A stretch of DNA of 20,772 nucleotides from Bacteroidales bacterium UBA1182 (GTDB lineage Bacteria; Bacteroidota; Bacteroidia; Bacteroidales; Bacteroidaceae). The stretch covers positions 25,724 to 46,495 of the forward strand of contig DBYQ01000072.1 in assembly GCA_002310015.1 (NCBI GenBank), in the 5' to 3' direction. Under the pieces are notes generated by a model that worked only from the letters and a program-made list of their open reading frames with translations, was not told the origin of the DNA and made no database searches. The position numbers and the translations under genes are program-made. Position 1 is the stretch's first letter; each line of letters begins with the position of its first letter. Positions 6,939 through 13,710 of this stretch are shown here, in pieces.

Positions 6939-7465
6939 TGGAGACAGAAAGACTGATTCTGCGCCCGTGGCGTGAGAGTGACGCTGAGGCGCTTTTCAAA
7001 TACGCAAGTGATCCCGATGTAGGACCGCGTGCCGGCTGGCCGCCGCATAAGAGTGTGGAGGAGAGCCTGGAGGTGATACGTACCTTTTTCAACAATGACC
7101 ATACCTGGGCCTTGGAACTTAAGGAGACAGGTGAGCCCATAGGCTGCATAGGCTATTACACATACGGGGAGAGCAACATCAAGATAGGTGAGAACGATGC
7201 CGAGCTGGGCTATTGGATTGCCAAGCCCTACTGGAACAAGGGGCTGTGCACAGAGGCACTCCGCGTCATGATAGACTATTGCCTTAACGTCAAGGGGGTT
7301 AAGGTTCTTTGGAGTGATTTCTTTGTGGATAACCCTGCATCTGGTCGTGTAATGGAGAAATGCGGATTCCGCGATACCGGCGAGATCAACTGGTGCAGCC
7401 ATCTCTATCATGCTAAAGACCGCCCCGTAAAGGTGATGAGGCTGTTACAGCCTGATGCCGAATGA
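6935..7465 (+). CDS. GNAT N-acetyltransferase (RimJ/RimL-like)
   Basis: A 176-residue GNAT enzyme of the RimJ/RimL-like (Acetyltransf_3) type. METERLILRPWRESDAEAL at the N-terminus is the usual beta1-alpha1 start of this group. GENDAELGYWIAKPYWNKGLCTEALRV (about 87-113) contains beta4 and the acetyl-CoA loop (W-N-K-G-L-C). NPASGRVMEKCGF (about 132-144) is the standard N-x-x-S-x-x-x-x-x-K-x-G-F motif. Acceptors in the family range from ribosomal protein N-termini to antibiotics or amino acids; none can be chosen here. An ATG at 6938 is an equally good start. The gene is the last of the run, and its 3' end overlaps the convergent DUF4421 gene by 21 bp. Confidence 0.88.
   Translation: MMETERLILRPWRESDAEALFKYASDPDVGPRAGWPPHKSVEESLEVIRTFFNNDHTWALELKETGEPIGCIGYYTYGESNIKIGENDAELGYWIAKPYWNKGLCTEALRVMIDYCLNVKGVKVLWSDFFVDNPASGRVMEKCGFRDTGEINWCSHLYHAKDRPVKVMRLLQPDAE
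7439..7453. terminator. Hairpin in the overlap of two convergent genes
   Basis: AGGCTG (7439-7444) and CAGCCT (7448-7453) form a perfect 6-bp stem. The three loop bases, TTA, are the DUF4421 stop codon read from the other strand. The site lies inside both convergent coding regions where both transcripts must end. There is no T-tract, so function as a bidirectional terminator is uncertain. Confidence 0.3.
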
Positions 7466-8671
7466 GGCGGTGGCGTACCAATCAATCAGATCCACCTTGT
7501 TGTGTTCACGACCGTATTTGAAGTGCTCAAATATGGCATTGGCACTCACAAAGTAGCGTTTCCAGCAGTATGCTATACCTACACGTACGTCAACATTGAA
7601 TGCCCATCGGGTGCGGTTTTTGTCTTCCCTGTCTTCCCAAATCTCTATATCATTAGGCATTTCTACCTCGCCGTATTCGTTTAGTGTTGCGTTTTTGTGC
7701 GTTTTTCCGTTTTCCCAAACGTGATTCTTACTGTCCCATTTGCCATAATCATCATGATCATCCTCGTCATATATCATATTGTAGTTGGATTCGTACTTGT
7801 GAAGTATAATATTGTCTGATACACTGATGTTGGGCATAACCATTGCGTTGACGGTCCATCCCCGTGCCGGAACCCAGTTGTAACCGTATCCCAGACCTAA
7901 AGAAATCTTTCCAAGTGTGATGGTCCCTACTGAGTCACAGAAAAAGATCAGGCTGGCATTCTTGTTATAGGCCATGTTTATGCCCGATGCGTATGCGGTG
8001 GCGCCCAGCAGGAATGAGCCGGCTGACTTTTTCTGAATAACGGCCTGATTATATGCGGCAGCCTGTGAGTAACGTTTTCCGTTAAACACATAGTATCCGT
8101 TAAAATAGAATGACAATACGTCTATCGGTTCCCAAAAATAGGCGTCCTCATCAACATCATTGATAGTTGTGTCGGGATATAAGAAATCCATTCTTGCATG
8201 GAACTGGTCATATTTCATGCTCCTGAGTCGGAAGTTCAATCCATACTTTGCTCCTGTTGCACTTACATAGATATTGAGTCCAGGCTTCTTGTCTAATTTG
8301 TAGTAATAACCTATTCCCAGTCCGCGATAACCCACCCAAAGACCTACGGATTTGTTCACCTTTGAGTCCAGATTAATGCCCATCCGTGTATTAATCTCCT
8401 CCCATGTATTTGTTAACTCATCCTCGTATTCAAATGAACTGTAATTGGTGAAATCCGTTATCACCTCATCCAGTTTTGTTCTGAGGATAACGCGCCAGGG
8501 GCGCTCTGGAACCTCAATGAAGCGGGGGTCATATTTGAGTTGGGCTTTTGTGTCAAGCCTGTTTCCAAGTGCCCTGAATATACCCGGTTTAATGCTGTCA
8601 GTCTGCGCCATGATACCCGATGCGGATAACAAGCATAGTACGATAGCTGTCAGTATCTTGAAACTTCTCAT
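7445..8671 (-). CDS. DUF4421 outer-membrane protein
   Basis: A 408-residue exported protein. The start at 8671 gives a clean signal peptide, MRSFKILTAIVLCLLSASG then IMAQ, with likely cleavage after the Ala-Gln pair; an in-frame ATG at 8689 would add six residues before it. The mature part is rich in alternating aromatic/polar strands (for example VGLWVGYRGLGIGYYYKL and GKISLGLGYGYNWVP) and ends in ATASFGIRL, consistent with an outer-membrane beta-barrel. RYSQAAAYNQAVIQKKSAGSF (about 200-220) matches what I recall of DUF4421. A hydrophilic, strongly acidic stretch (about residues 290-355) probably forms a surface loop. Function of the family is unknown. It is monocistronic and divergent from the antiporter gene. 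Confidence 0.82.
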   Translation of the reverse strand: MRSFKILTAIVLCLLSASGIMAQTDSIKPGIFRALGNRLDTKAQLKYDPRFIEVPERPWRVILRTKLDEVITDFTNYSSFEYEDELTNTWEEINTRMGINLDSKVNKSVGLWVGYRGLGIGYYYKLDKKPGLNIYVSATGAKYGLNFRLRSMKYDQFHARMDFLYPDTTINDVDEDAYFWEPIDVLSFYFNGYYVFNGKRYSQAAAYNQAVIQKKSAGSFLLGATAYASGINMAYNKNASLIFFCDSVGTITLGKISLGLGYGYNWVPARGWTVNAMVMPNISVSDNIILHKYESNYNMIYDEDDHDDYGKWDSKNHVWENGKTHKNATLNEYGEVEMPNDIEIWEDREDKNRTRWAFNVDVRVGIAYCWKRYFVSANAIFEHFKYGREHNKVDLIDWYATASFGIRL

Positions 8672-8772
8672 TAATTGACCGATAATCAATTCCGGCCGCT
8701 AAGTTACAATGAAAAGGTGACAGTTAATTGTTTTCATATTAAAACAATCTTACATGAATGGATTCTTTTTTA

Positions 8773-8780
8773 TAAGTTTG
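8773..8780 (+). promoter_or_regulatory. Perfect -7 box (TAAGTTTG) just before the antiporter gene
   Basis: TAAGTTTG matches the Bacteroidota -7 consensus TAnnTTTG exactly and lies only 8 bp before the ATG at 8789. Transcription would start about 3-5 nt from the start codon, giving an almost leaderless message. No good -33 TTTG is seen at the right distance, so either the promoter is weak or activated, or the match is chance. Confidence 0.4.
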
Positions 8781-8788
8781 TAGGTAAT

Positions 8789-10384
8789 ATGGTAACGCCG
8801 TTTCTTATACTCATTGTAGTGGTGATTATTACCTGTATATGGTTGAATCACATCTCTTCACGCATAGGAGTGCCCACATTGCTCGCATTCATCTTGCTTG
8901 GTATCGTTTATGGTAATGTGGGAGCGATACCCGTTCATCTGGATAACCGTCCTTTTGCTATGGATGTATGTACTGTAGCGCTCATATTCATAATGTTCTA
9001 TGGCGGATTCGGTACACGCTGGGAGACTGTAAAGCCCGTAGTGCGGGAGTCTGTGCTGCTTGCATCGGTCGGTGTTCTGATAACGGCTTTCCTGACAGGA
9101 CTGTTCTGCCGTATTGTGTTGTCATGGGGCTGGGCGGAGAGTCTGCTTTTAGGCGCGGTGGTCAGTTCTACTGATGCGGCATCGGTCTTTTCAATCCTGC
9201 GTTTCAGGAAACTGGGCCTTAAGAACCACACCGCTCCCATGCTTGAGGTGGAGAGCGGAAGTAACGACCCTTGTGCCTATATGCTTACGGCCATAATGAT
9301 ATCGGTCGTGAACGGAACGGCATCGGGCGGGTCTGTATTATGGATGATTTTCTCACAGATTGTCTTTGGTGCCGGAATAGGTTTACTGATAGCCAAACTG
9401 GCATCAATCGTGCTGCAACGCATAAAAATCACTACTGAGGGATTTGACACGCTGTTCATCTTTGCTGTGGCTATAGCGGCATACGCCATTCCCGATGTTT
9501 TTGGCGGGAACGGCTACTTAAGTTGCTATCTGGTAGGCGTAATCCTGGGCAATGAGGAGTTTAGCGGAAAACGTTCAATGGTAGGTTTCTTTGACGGGCT
9601 GACAGGCCTGATGCAGGTACTCATATTCTTCCTGCTTGGCTTGCTGGCGCGTCCGGCACTTTTGCATAAGGCTATTCTGCCTGCGCTGGCCATATCGGCT
9701 TTCATGCTTCTTGTGGCTCGTCCGGTTGCCGTTTTCAGCATTCTGACCCCGTTCAGGAAATACTCTTCAAATCAGCAGGAACTGATTTCTTTTGTAGGTT
9801 TGAGGGGAGCGGCATCGATAGTGTTTGCCATAATGGCCATTACAGGCGTTGATTCACTTAAGGCTGACCTGTTCAATACGGTGTTCTGTATCGTGCTCAT
9901 TTCCATATCAATACAGGGTACACTCATTCCGTGGGTGGCCGGAAAACTTGATATGATTGACGCGAATGCCAATGTCATGAAGACCTTTAATGACTATTCT
10001 GAGAACTCTGATATGCAGTTCAGCCAGATAGGCATAGGGCCACGCAGCGCCTGGGCGGGCAAACAGATTATGGAACTGGGGCTGCCCAAGAATGTGCTGA
10101 TAGCGCTTGTCATACACGGACAGGAGCGTATCATAGCCCGTGGCGATACCAAACTCAGCCCCGGTGATAAAGTCATAATCGTGACAAAAACATACGTTGA
10201 TTCAGAGACATACCTTATGGAGAAGACCATCAAGCCCGGCAGCAAGCGTGAGGGCCACACCATTGGCGAGTTCTCTGATGAAGGTCTGGTACTGCTGGTG
10301 CGCCGTGGTGATAAGGAGATAATCCCCAACGGCAGCACAGTGCTTCAGGCCGGCGATAACCTTGTGATTCTAAAGGAAAAATAA
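8789..10384 (+). CDS. CPA1-type potassium/proton antiporter (CvrA/NhaP2-like) with C-terminal RCK_C regulatory domain
   Basis: A 531-residue inner-membrane cation/proton antiporter. About twelve hydrophobic segments fill residues 1-395. Family motifs seen are VVSSTDAASVFSILR (about 122-136), ESGSNDPCAYMLTA (about 150-163, with the Asn-Asp of electroneutral CPA1 exchangers) and FVGLRGAASIVFAIMA (about 333-348). Residues about 410-485 resemble an RCK_C (TrkA_C) domain (GPRSAWAGKQIMELGLPKN, RGDTKLSPGDKVIIV), followed by a second shorter copy (EFSDEGLVLLVRRGDKEIIP, VLQAGDNLVIL). This arrangement is typical of CvrA/NhaP2 proteins that expel K+ or Na+ under ligand control. The start at 8789 was chosen over the longer frame from 8675 because the extra segment is not conserved-looking and overlaps the divergent promoter region. 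Confidence 0.9.
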   Translation: MVTPFLILIVVVIITCIWLNHISSRIGVPTLLAFILLGIVYGNVGAIPVHLDNRPFAMDVCTVALIFIMFYGGFGTRWETVKPVVRESVLLASVGVLITAFLTGLFCRIVLSWGWAESLLLGAVVSSTDAASVFSILRFRKLGLKNHTAPMLEVESGSNDPCAYMLTAIMISVVNGTASGGSVLWMIFSQIVFGAGIGLLIAKLASIVLQRIKITTEGFDTLFIFAVAIAAYAIPDVFGGNGYLSCYLVGVILGNEEFSGKRSMVGFFDGLTGLMQVLIFFLLGLLARPALLHKAILPALAISAFMLLVARPVAVFSILTPFRKYSSNQQELISFVGLRGAASIVFAIMAITGVDSLKADLFNTVFCIVLISISIQGTLIPWVAGKLDMIDANANVMKTFNDYSENSDMQFSQIGIGPRSAWAGKQIMELGLPKNVLIALVIHGQERIIARGDTKLSPGDKVIIVTKTYVDSETYLMEKTIKPGSKREGHTIGEFSDEGLVLLVRRGDKEIIPNGSTVLQAGDNLVILKEK

Positions 10385-10388
10385 TGCA

Positions 10389-10407
10389 GGAGTTGACAAC
10401 TCCTTTT
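10389..10407 (+). terminator. Hairpin with short T-tail after the antiporter gene
   Basis: GGAGTT (10389-10394) and AACTCC (10398-10403) pair around a GAC loop and are followed by TTTT. The stem is short, but it lies 4 bp after the antiporter stop and 20 bp before the pepT start. A weak intrinsic terminator or an attenuating structure between the two genes is plausible. Confidence 0.45.
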
Positions 10408-10426
10408 GCAGAATAAAACTTATAAT

Positions 10427-11656
10427 ATGGATTTGATTAAAAGATTTTTGAGTTATACCGCTGTCGATACGCAGTCCGATGAGAACTCCGAGACAGTTCC
10501 CAGTACCGCCAAGCAGTTGAATCTGGCACGCCAGCTTAAGGCTGAGCTGGAGGGCATGGGGCTTGAAGAGGTTTATATGGATGATATGGGATACGTCTAT
10601 GCATCGCTCCCGGCCAATACAGACAAGAAGATTCCCGTTATCGGCTTTATATCACATATGGACACCAGCCCCTCCATGAGCGGCAAGGACGTAAAACCGC
10701 GCATAGTTGAGAAATATGACGGTGGGGATATAGTACTCAATAAAGAGCAGAACATCGTTCTGTCGCCGAGCCTTTTCCCCGAGCTGCTTGCGCACAAGGG
10801 TGAGGACCTGATTGTGACTGATGGCACCACGCTTCTTGGGGCCGATGACAAAGCGGGTATTGCAGAGATAATCACTGCTATAGAGTATCTGCAGCAGCAT
10901 CCTGAGATCAAGCACGGCAAGGTACGTGTGGGCTTCAATCCCGATGAGGAGATTGGCATGGGTGCCGCTCATTTTGATGTGGAGCGTTTTGGCTGCGAGT
11001 TCGGATATACCGTTGATGGCGGTGAGGTAGGAGAGATGGAGTATGAGAACTTCAACGCCGCCAAGGCCGTGTTCAGGATTCAGGGTCTTGAGGTGCATCC
11101 GGGTTATGCCAAGGGCAAGATGGTAAATGCATCACTGCTTGCCGCAGAACTTATAGAGATGTTTCCTGCCAGTGAGACTCCTGCTACTACTGAAGGGTAT
11201 GAGGGCTTCTATCACATAGTAGGTCTGTCAGGTGAGGTTGATCATGCATCGGTCACATTTATTATTCGTGACCATGACCGCGCCAAGTTTGAGGCCCGGA
11301 AGGATTTTGCCCGGAGTGTGGCTGCACGGATGAATGCCAAATATGGTGAAGGAACTGTTGTGGCAGAGGTCAGTGACCAGTATTACAATATGAAGGAGCA
11401 GATTGACAAGGTTCCGTATGTGGTTGACATAGCCTGCGAGGCAATGAAGATGGCGGGCGTCACTCCCGTCAAGGTGCCTATCCGTGGTGGCACTGACGGT
11501 GCTCAGCTATCGTTTATGGGGCTGCCTTGTCCCAATCTTTTTGCTGGGGGGATGAATTTCCATGGGCGGTATGAGTGGGTTCCTATTCAGAGTATGGAAA
11601 AGGCTGTTAGTACGGTAGTGCGGATTGTGGAATTGGTGGGGAAACGTGATTGGTAG
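10427..11656 (+). CDS. pepT: Peptidase T (tripeptide aminopeptidase)
   Basis: A cytoplasmic M20-family dizinc aminopeptidase that removes the N-terminal residue from tripeptides. At 409 residues it matches the usual PepT length of about 408. Metal and catalytic residues are in place: SHMDTSP with His77 and Asp79, LLGADDKAG with Asp140, NPDEEIGMGA with the Glu174-Glu175 catalytic/metal pair, TVDGGE with Asp197, and NFHGRYEWVPIQSM near the C-terminus with the last metal His. VHPGYAKGKMVNA marks the dimerisation lid. The start at 10427 follows ATATAAT-like A/T-rich sequence; a TTG seven codons upstream falls inside the preceding hairpin's T-tail and is unlikely. It stands alone before a repeat-filled convergent gap. 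Confidence 0.96.
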   Translation: MDLIKRFLSYTAVDTQSDENSETVPSTAKQLNLARQLKAELEGMGLEEVYMDDMGYVYASLPANTDKKIPVIGFISHMDTSPSMSGKDVKPRIVEKYDGGDIVLNKEQNIVLSPSLFPELLAHKGEDLIVTDGTTLLGADDKAGIAEIITAIEYLQQHPEIKHGKVRVGFNPDEEIGMGAAHFDVERFGCEFGYTVDGGEVGEMEYENFNAAKAVFRIQGLEVHPGYAKGKMVNASLLAAELIEMFPASETPATTEGYEGFYHIVGLSGEVDHASVTFIIRDHDRAKFEARKDFARSVAARMNAKYGEGTVVAEVSDQYYNMKEQIDKVPYVVDIACEAMKMAGVTPVKVPIRGGTDGAQLSFMGLPCPNLFAGGMNFHGRYEWVPIQSMEKAVSTVVRIVELVGKRDW

Positions 11657-11664
11657 GGCCATCC

Positions 11665-11896
11665 GGCGGGGGCTCGCGCCTTTGGCGCTTGGTGGTTTTT
11701 TGACTTTTTTGGCCCGTTGGGCCTCAAAAGTCGTTAGCTGGAATCCTATCTGCGTATTAGAAACAACCTTTTTTTAGTTTCCTTCTGGAAACGCGCTCCT
11801 TTCAGTCGCTTGCCGGCCTTCCAGGCCGGGTAAAACGTAACCCTGACAATGCTTTGCTGTCAGGGCTACGTTTTACTTGGTGCAACTGGAAACCTT
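11665..11896 (-). repeat. Modular hairpin repeat, copy A
   Basis: This fills the gap between pepT and the S4 gene and is read on the minus strand. Order from 11896 down: a GTTTCCAG box, the 47-nt main hairpin (11876-11830), a CCGGCC/GGCCGG hairpin, GTTTCC-AGAA-GGAAAC, seven A's (11775-11769), then a second module. That module has GTTGTTTCTAATACGCAGATA, a nested hairpin GACTTTT...GGCCC-AAC-GGGCC...AAAAGTC, and GCGCC-AAA-GGCGC (11688-11676). The 128-nt part 11769-11896 aligns end to end without length change to 18216-18343, and the rest aligns to 13918-14021. No open frame of interest lies inside. It may serve as a terminator for the convergent genes. Confidence 0.85.
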
Positions 11897-11901
11897 GTAC
11901 C

Positions 11902-11940
11902 AAAGAGTACCAAAGGGGACAGACCCCAATGGTACTCTTT
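11902..11940. repeat. REP-like hairpin at the 3' end of the S4 gene
   Basis: AAAGAGTACCA (11902-11912) and TGGTACTCTTT (11930-11940) form an 11-bp perfect stem enclosing GGGG-ACAGA-CCCC. The layout (outer stem, AA bulge, GGGG/CCCC inner stem) resembles the hairpins at 20682-20714. It resembles palindromes that I associate with REP sequences scattered by IS200-like RAYT transposases. Lying 2 bp from the stop codon of the minus-strand S4 gene, it probably also serves as that operon's transcript-end structure. Confidence 0.65.
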
Positions 11941-11941
11941 T

Positions 11942-12358
11942 TTACTCGTCGAAGTCGAATTCTTCGTCGGGGAGGTCGAAGGGAGCGTCGGAGAGGAAGT
12001 CCTCCATGTCGCGGCGGTCTTTCTTGGTGGGACGGCCCAGACCGGCGGCACGTTTTACAAAACCTCCTATTCTGTTCATTTCAAGCAGATCGTACTGGTC
12101 TTTTGGGGTGATGTTCTCCATCATCTCCGGTACCAGTTTGGCTCCAACGCGGTTCTCAATGCACTGGAGTACGCGGAATGAATATGTTACGGGCGGCTTG
12201 CGCACCTGAACAGTATCACCCTCATGGACAGTTTTTGACGGCTTAACCTGAACGCCGTTAATTGAAATGCGGCCCTTCTTGCAGGCCTCTGATGCTATGG
12301 TGCGGGTCTTGAAGATACGCACTGACCACAGCCATTTGTCTATACGGGCCTCAGCCAT
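11942..12358 (-). CDS. hslR: S4-domain RNA-binding protein (Hsp15/HslR-like)
   Basis: A 138-residue protein with an N-terminal S4 RNA-binding domain. RIDKWLWSVRIFKTRTIASEACKKG (residues 5-29) and ISINGVQVKPSKTVHEGDTV (31-50) match the Hsp15 signature R-x-D-K-W-L-W...R-x-x-A-x-x-x-x-x-x-G...V-N-G...K-P-S. In E. coli Hsp15 rescues stalled 50S subunits that carry a nascent-chain tRNA. The C-terminus is strongly acidic (SDAPFDLPDEEFDFDE), unlike the basic E. coli tail, and GRPTKKDRRDMEDF precedes it. It starts 2 bp after the pth stop, so it belongs to an rplY-pth-hslR operon devoted to ribosome and peptidyl-tRNA quality control. Orthology to HslR is likely; strict equivalence is inferred. Confidence 0.88.
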   Translation of the reverse strand: MAEARIDKWLWSVRIFKTRTIASEACKKGRISINGVQVKPSKTVHEGDTVQVRKPPVTYSFRVLQCIENRVGAKLVPEMMENITPKDQYDLLEMNRIGGFVKRAAGLGRPTKKDRRDMEDFLSDAPFDLPDEEFDFDE

Positions 12359-12360
12359 AA

Positions 12361-12924
12361 TTACTTATTGTTGAACTTGCACATGGTGTCGTCAATGCCG
12401 GCCAGGCAGAAGTTCCTGACAGCCTCAACGGCTACGGGGATGCGCTCGTCAAGAATCTTGCGCTCATCCTCATTGAAGGGATCCAGCACGAACTTTATCT
12501 GGGCCCCCATCGGGTAATCATTGCCGATGCCAAAACGCAGGCGGCTGAACTGCTCGGAGCAAAGCACTTGGATGATGTTCCCGATGCCGTTGTGTCCTCC
12601 GCCGCTGCCTTGCTTACGGAGACGTATCTTGCCTAGGGGTAGTGCCAGGTCATCGGCCACAACCAGAAGGTTCTCCGGCTGGATGTTTTCCTTGTTCATC
12701 CAGTAGCGTACGGCATTGCCGCTCAGGTTCATGAAGGTTGTGGGTTTGAGGAGCACAAGCTCACGGTTCTTGATGCGCATCTGGGCCACAAAACCGTATC
12801 GCCTGTCCTCAAAAACAGTATCGGACGCCTTTGCAAGGGCGTCCAATACCATAAATCCTATGTTGTGGCGGGTATCTTGGTATTCGTCGCCCGGATTACC
12901 CAGCCCCACAATCAGATATTTCAT
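12361..12924 (-). CDS. pth: Peptidyl-tRNA hydrolase
   Basis: Cleaves the ester bond of peptidyl-tRNAs released from stalled ribosomes, recycling the tRNA. The 187-residue protein has the full bacterial Pth signature: YLIVGLGNPGDEYQDTRHNIGF with Asn10 and catalytic His20, KPTTFMNLSG with Asn66, VVADDLALPLGKIRLR with Asp91/Asp92, and GSGGGHNG with Asn112. Length fits the family (about 185-200). It lies 8 bp downstream of rplY and 2 bp upstream of the S4 gene on the same strand, an arrangement that groups three translation genes. No motif residue is missing. Confidence 0.97.
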   Translation of the reverse strand: MKYLIVGLGNPGDEYQDTRHNIGFMVLDALAKASDTVFEDRRYGFVAQMRIKNRELVLLKPTTFMNLSGNAVRYWMNKENIQPENLLVVADDLALPLGKIRLRKQGSGGGHNGIGNIIQVLCSEQFSRLRFGIGNDYPMGAQIKFVLDPFNEDERKILDERIPVAVEAVRNFCLAGIDDTMCKFNNK

Positions 12925-12932
12925 TCCTTATA

Positions 12933-13556
12933 TTATTCTGCAGCGGGAGCCTCAGCAGCAGGAGCCTCTTCTGTAGCCTCAGCAGCGGCAGCTGAACGTG
13001 TTGACATTACTGTGCAGATCACAGCGTCCTTGGGGCTTGTGAACTCAATGCCGTCAACCTTAAGGTCACCAACCTTGAATGACTTACCGATGGTAAGAGG
13101 TGTAACATCAATTTCAATCTTCTCAGGTATTGCAGTGTAGAGAGCCTTAGCCTTAACGCGGCGCAGGATCTGCTCCAGCTTACCACCAGCCTTGACACCG
13201 GCTGCCAGACCGTTCAGCTTAACGGGAACTGCCATAACGATGGGCTTCTCAGGAGTTACCTGATAGAAGTCGATGTGCAGGATGTTATCCTTTACAGGGT
13301 GGTACTGGATCTCACGCATAACTGCCAGAACGGTGTTGCCGTCGATGGTCAGGTTAACTGAGAAAATATCAGGTGAATAAACGAGGTTGCGAACTTCTTC
13401 AAATGTTACGCTGAAAGCCTTGGCTACTGGAAGACCTTTCTCGTCACGCTCTACACCGTACAGGTTGCAGGGGATAAGGTTCTGCTTACGGAGTGCCTTG
13501 GCACCTTTCTTACCGAACTCGTTGCGGGCTGTGCCCTTTACGTCAATTGATTTCAT
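12933..13556 (-). CDS. rplY: 50S ribosomal protein L25 (Ctc form)
   Basis: The 5S rRNA-binding ribosomal protein L25 in its long, two-domain Ctc/TL5 form (207 residues). The N-terminal L25 domain shows ARNEFGKKGAKALRKQNLIPCNLYG (about 10-34), the usual R-x-x-x-G-K-x-x-x-x-x-L-R-x-x-G-x-I-P-x-V-x-Y-G region. REIQYHPVKDNILHIDFYQV (about 81-100) marks the domain boundary, and the C-terminal beta domain runs to about residue 185. The tail, rich in Ala and Glu (EATEEAPAAEAPAAE), is low complexity, as often seen in this phylum. It is first in the rplY-pth-hslR operon, with a -7 box about 90 bp upstream. Confidence 0.96.
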   Translation of the reverse strand: MKSIDVKGTARNEFGKKGAKALRKQNLIPCNLYGVERDEKGLPVAKAFSVTFEEVRNLVYSPDIFSVNLTIDGNTVLAVMREIQYHPVKDNILHIDFYQVTPEKPIVMAVPVKLNGLAAGVKAGGKLEQILRRVKAKALYTAIPEKIEIDVTPLTIGKSFKVGDLKVDGIEFTSPKDAVICTVMSTRSAAAAEATEEAPAAEAPAAE

Positions 13557-13645
13557 TTTAAAACGTGTTACTCTAAATTGTTAATACTCAATTCACCATC
13601 ACACAAAACACCGCTTTTTGGGGCGGGCTTTACGCAAAAGCGCGG

Positions 13646-13653
13646 CAAAGGTA
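13646..13653 (-). promoter_or_regulatory. -7 box of the rplY operon promoter
   Basis: On the minus strand TACCTTTG is a perfect match to TAnnTTTG, in the context TGTACCTTTGC common before housekeeping genes in this phylum. It predicts a leader of about 80-85 nt before the rplY ATG. Within that leader CGCTTTT and AAAAGCG can pair around a loop of about 18 nt, which could bear on L25 autoregulation. Upstream sequence is a T-rich run and AATTGAA microsatellite with no clear -33 TTTG. Confidence 0.7.
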
Positions 13654-13660
13654 CAAAAAA

Positions 13661-13692
13661 AATTGAAAATTGAGAATTGAAAATTGAAAATT
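13661..13692. repeat. AATTGAAA microsatellite
   Basis: About four imperfect units of AATTGAAA or AATTGAGA, together with a preceding A-run, lie directly upstream of the rplY -7 box and before repeat copy B. Slippage here would change the spacing upstream of the promoter. Such AATTGAA arrays are frequent in Bacteroidales intergenic DNA. Confidence 0.6.
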
Positions 13693-13710
13693 ATGAATAC
13701 CGATTCACAA

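Noticed and set aside
8675..8788. N-terminal extension of the antiporter
   Set aside because: It lies across the divergent promoter region and is not hydrophobic; the ATG at 8789 starts right at the first membrane helix.
11849..12209. Plus-strand frames antisense to the S4 gene
   Set aside because: They are shadows of the S4-domain gene, which has clear Hsp15 motifs, and of the repeats beside it.
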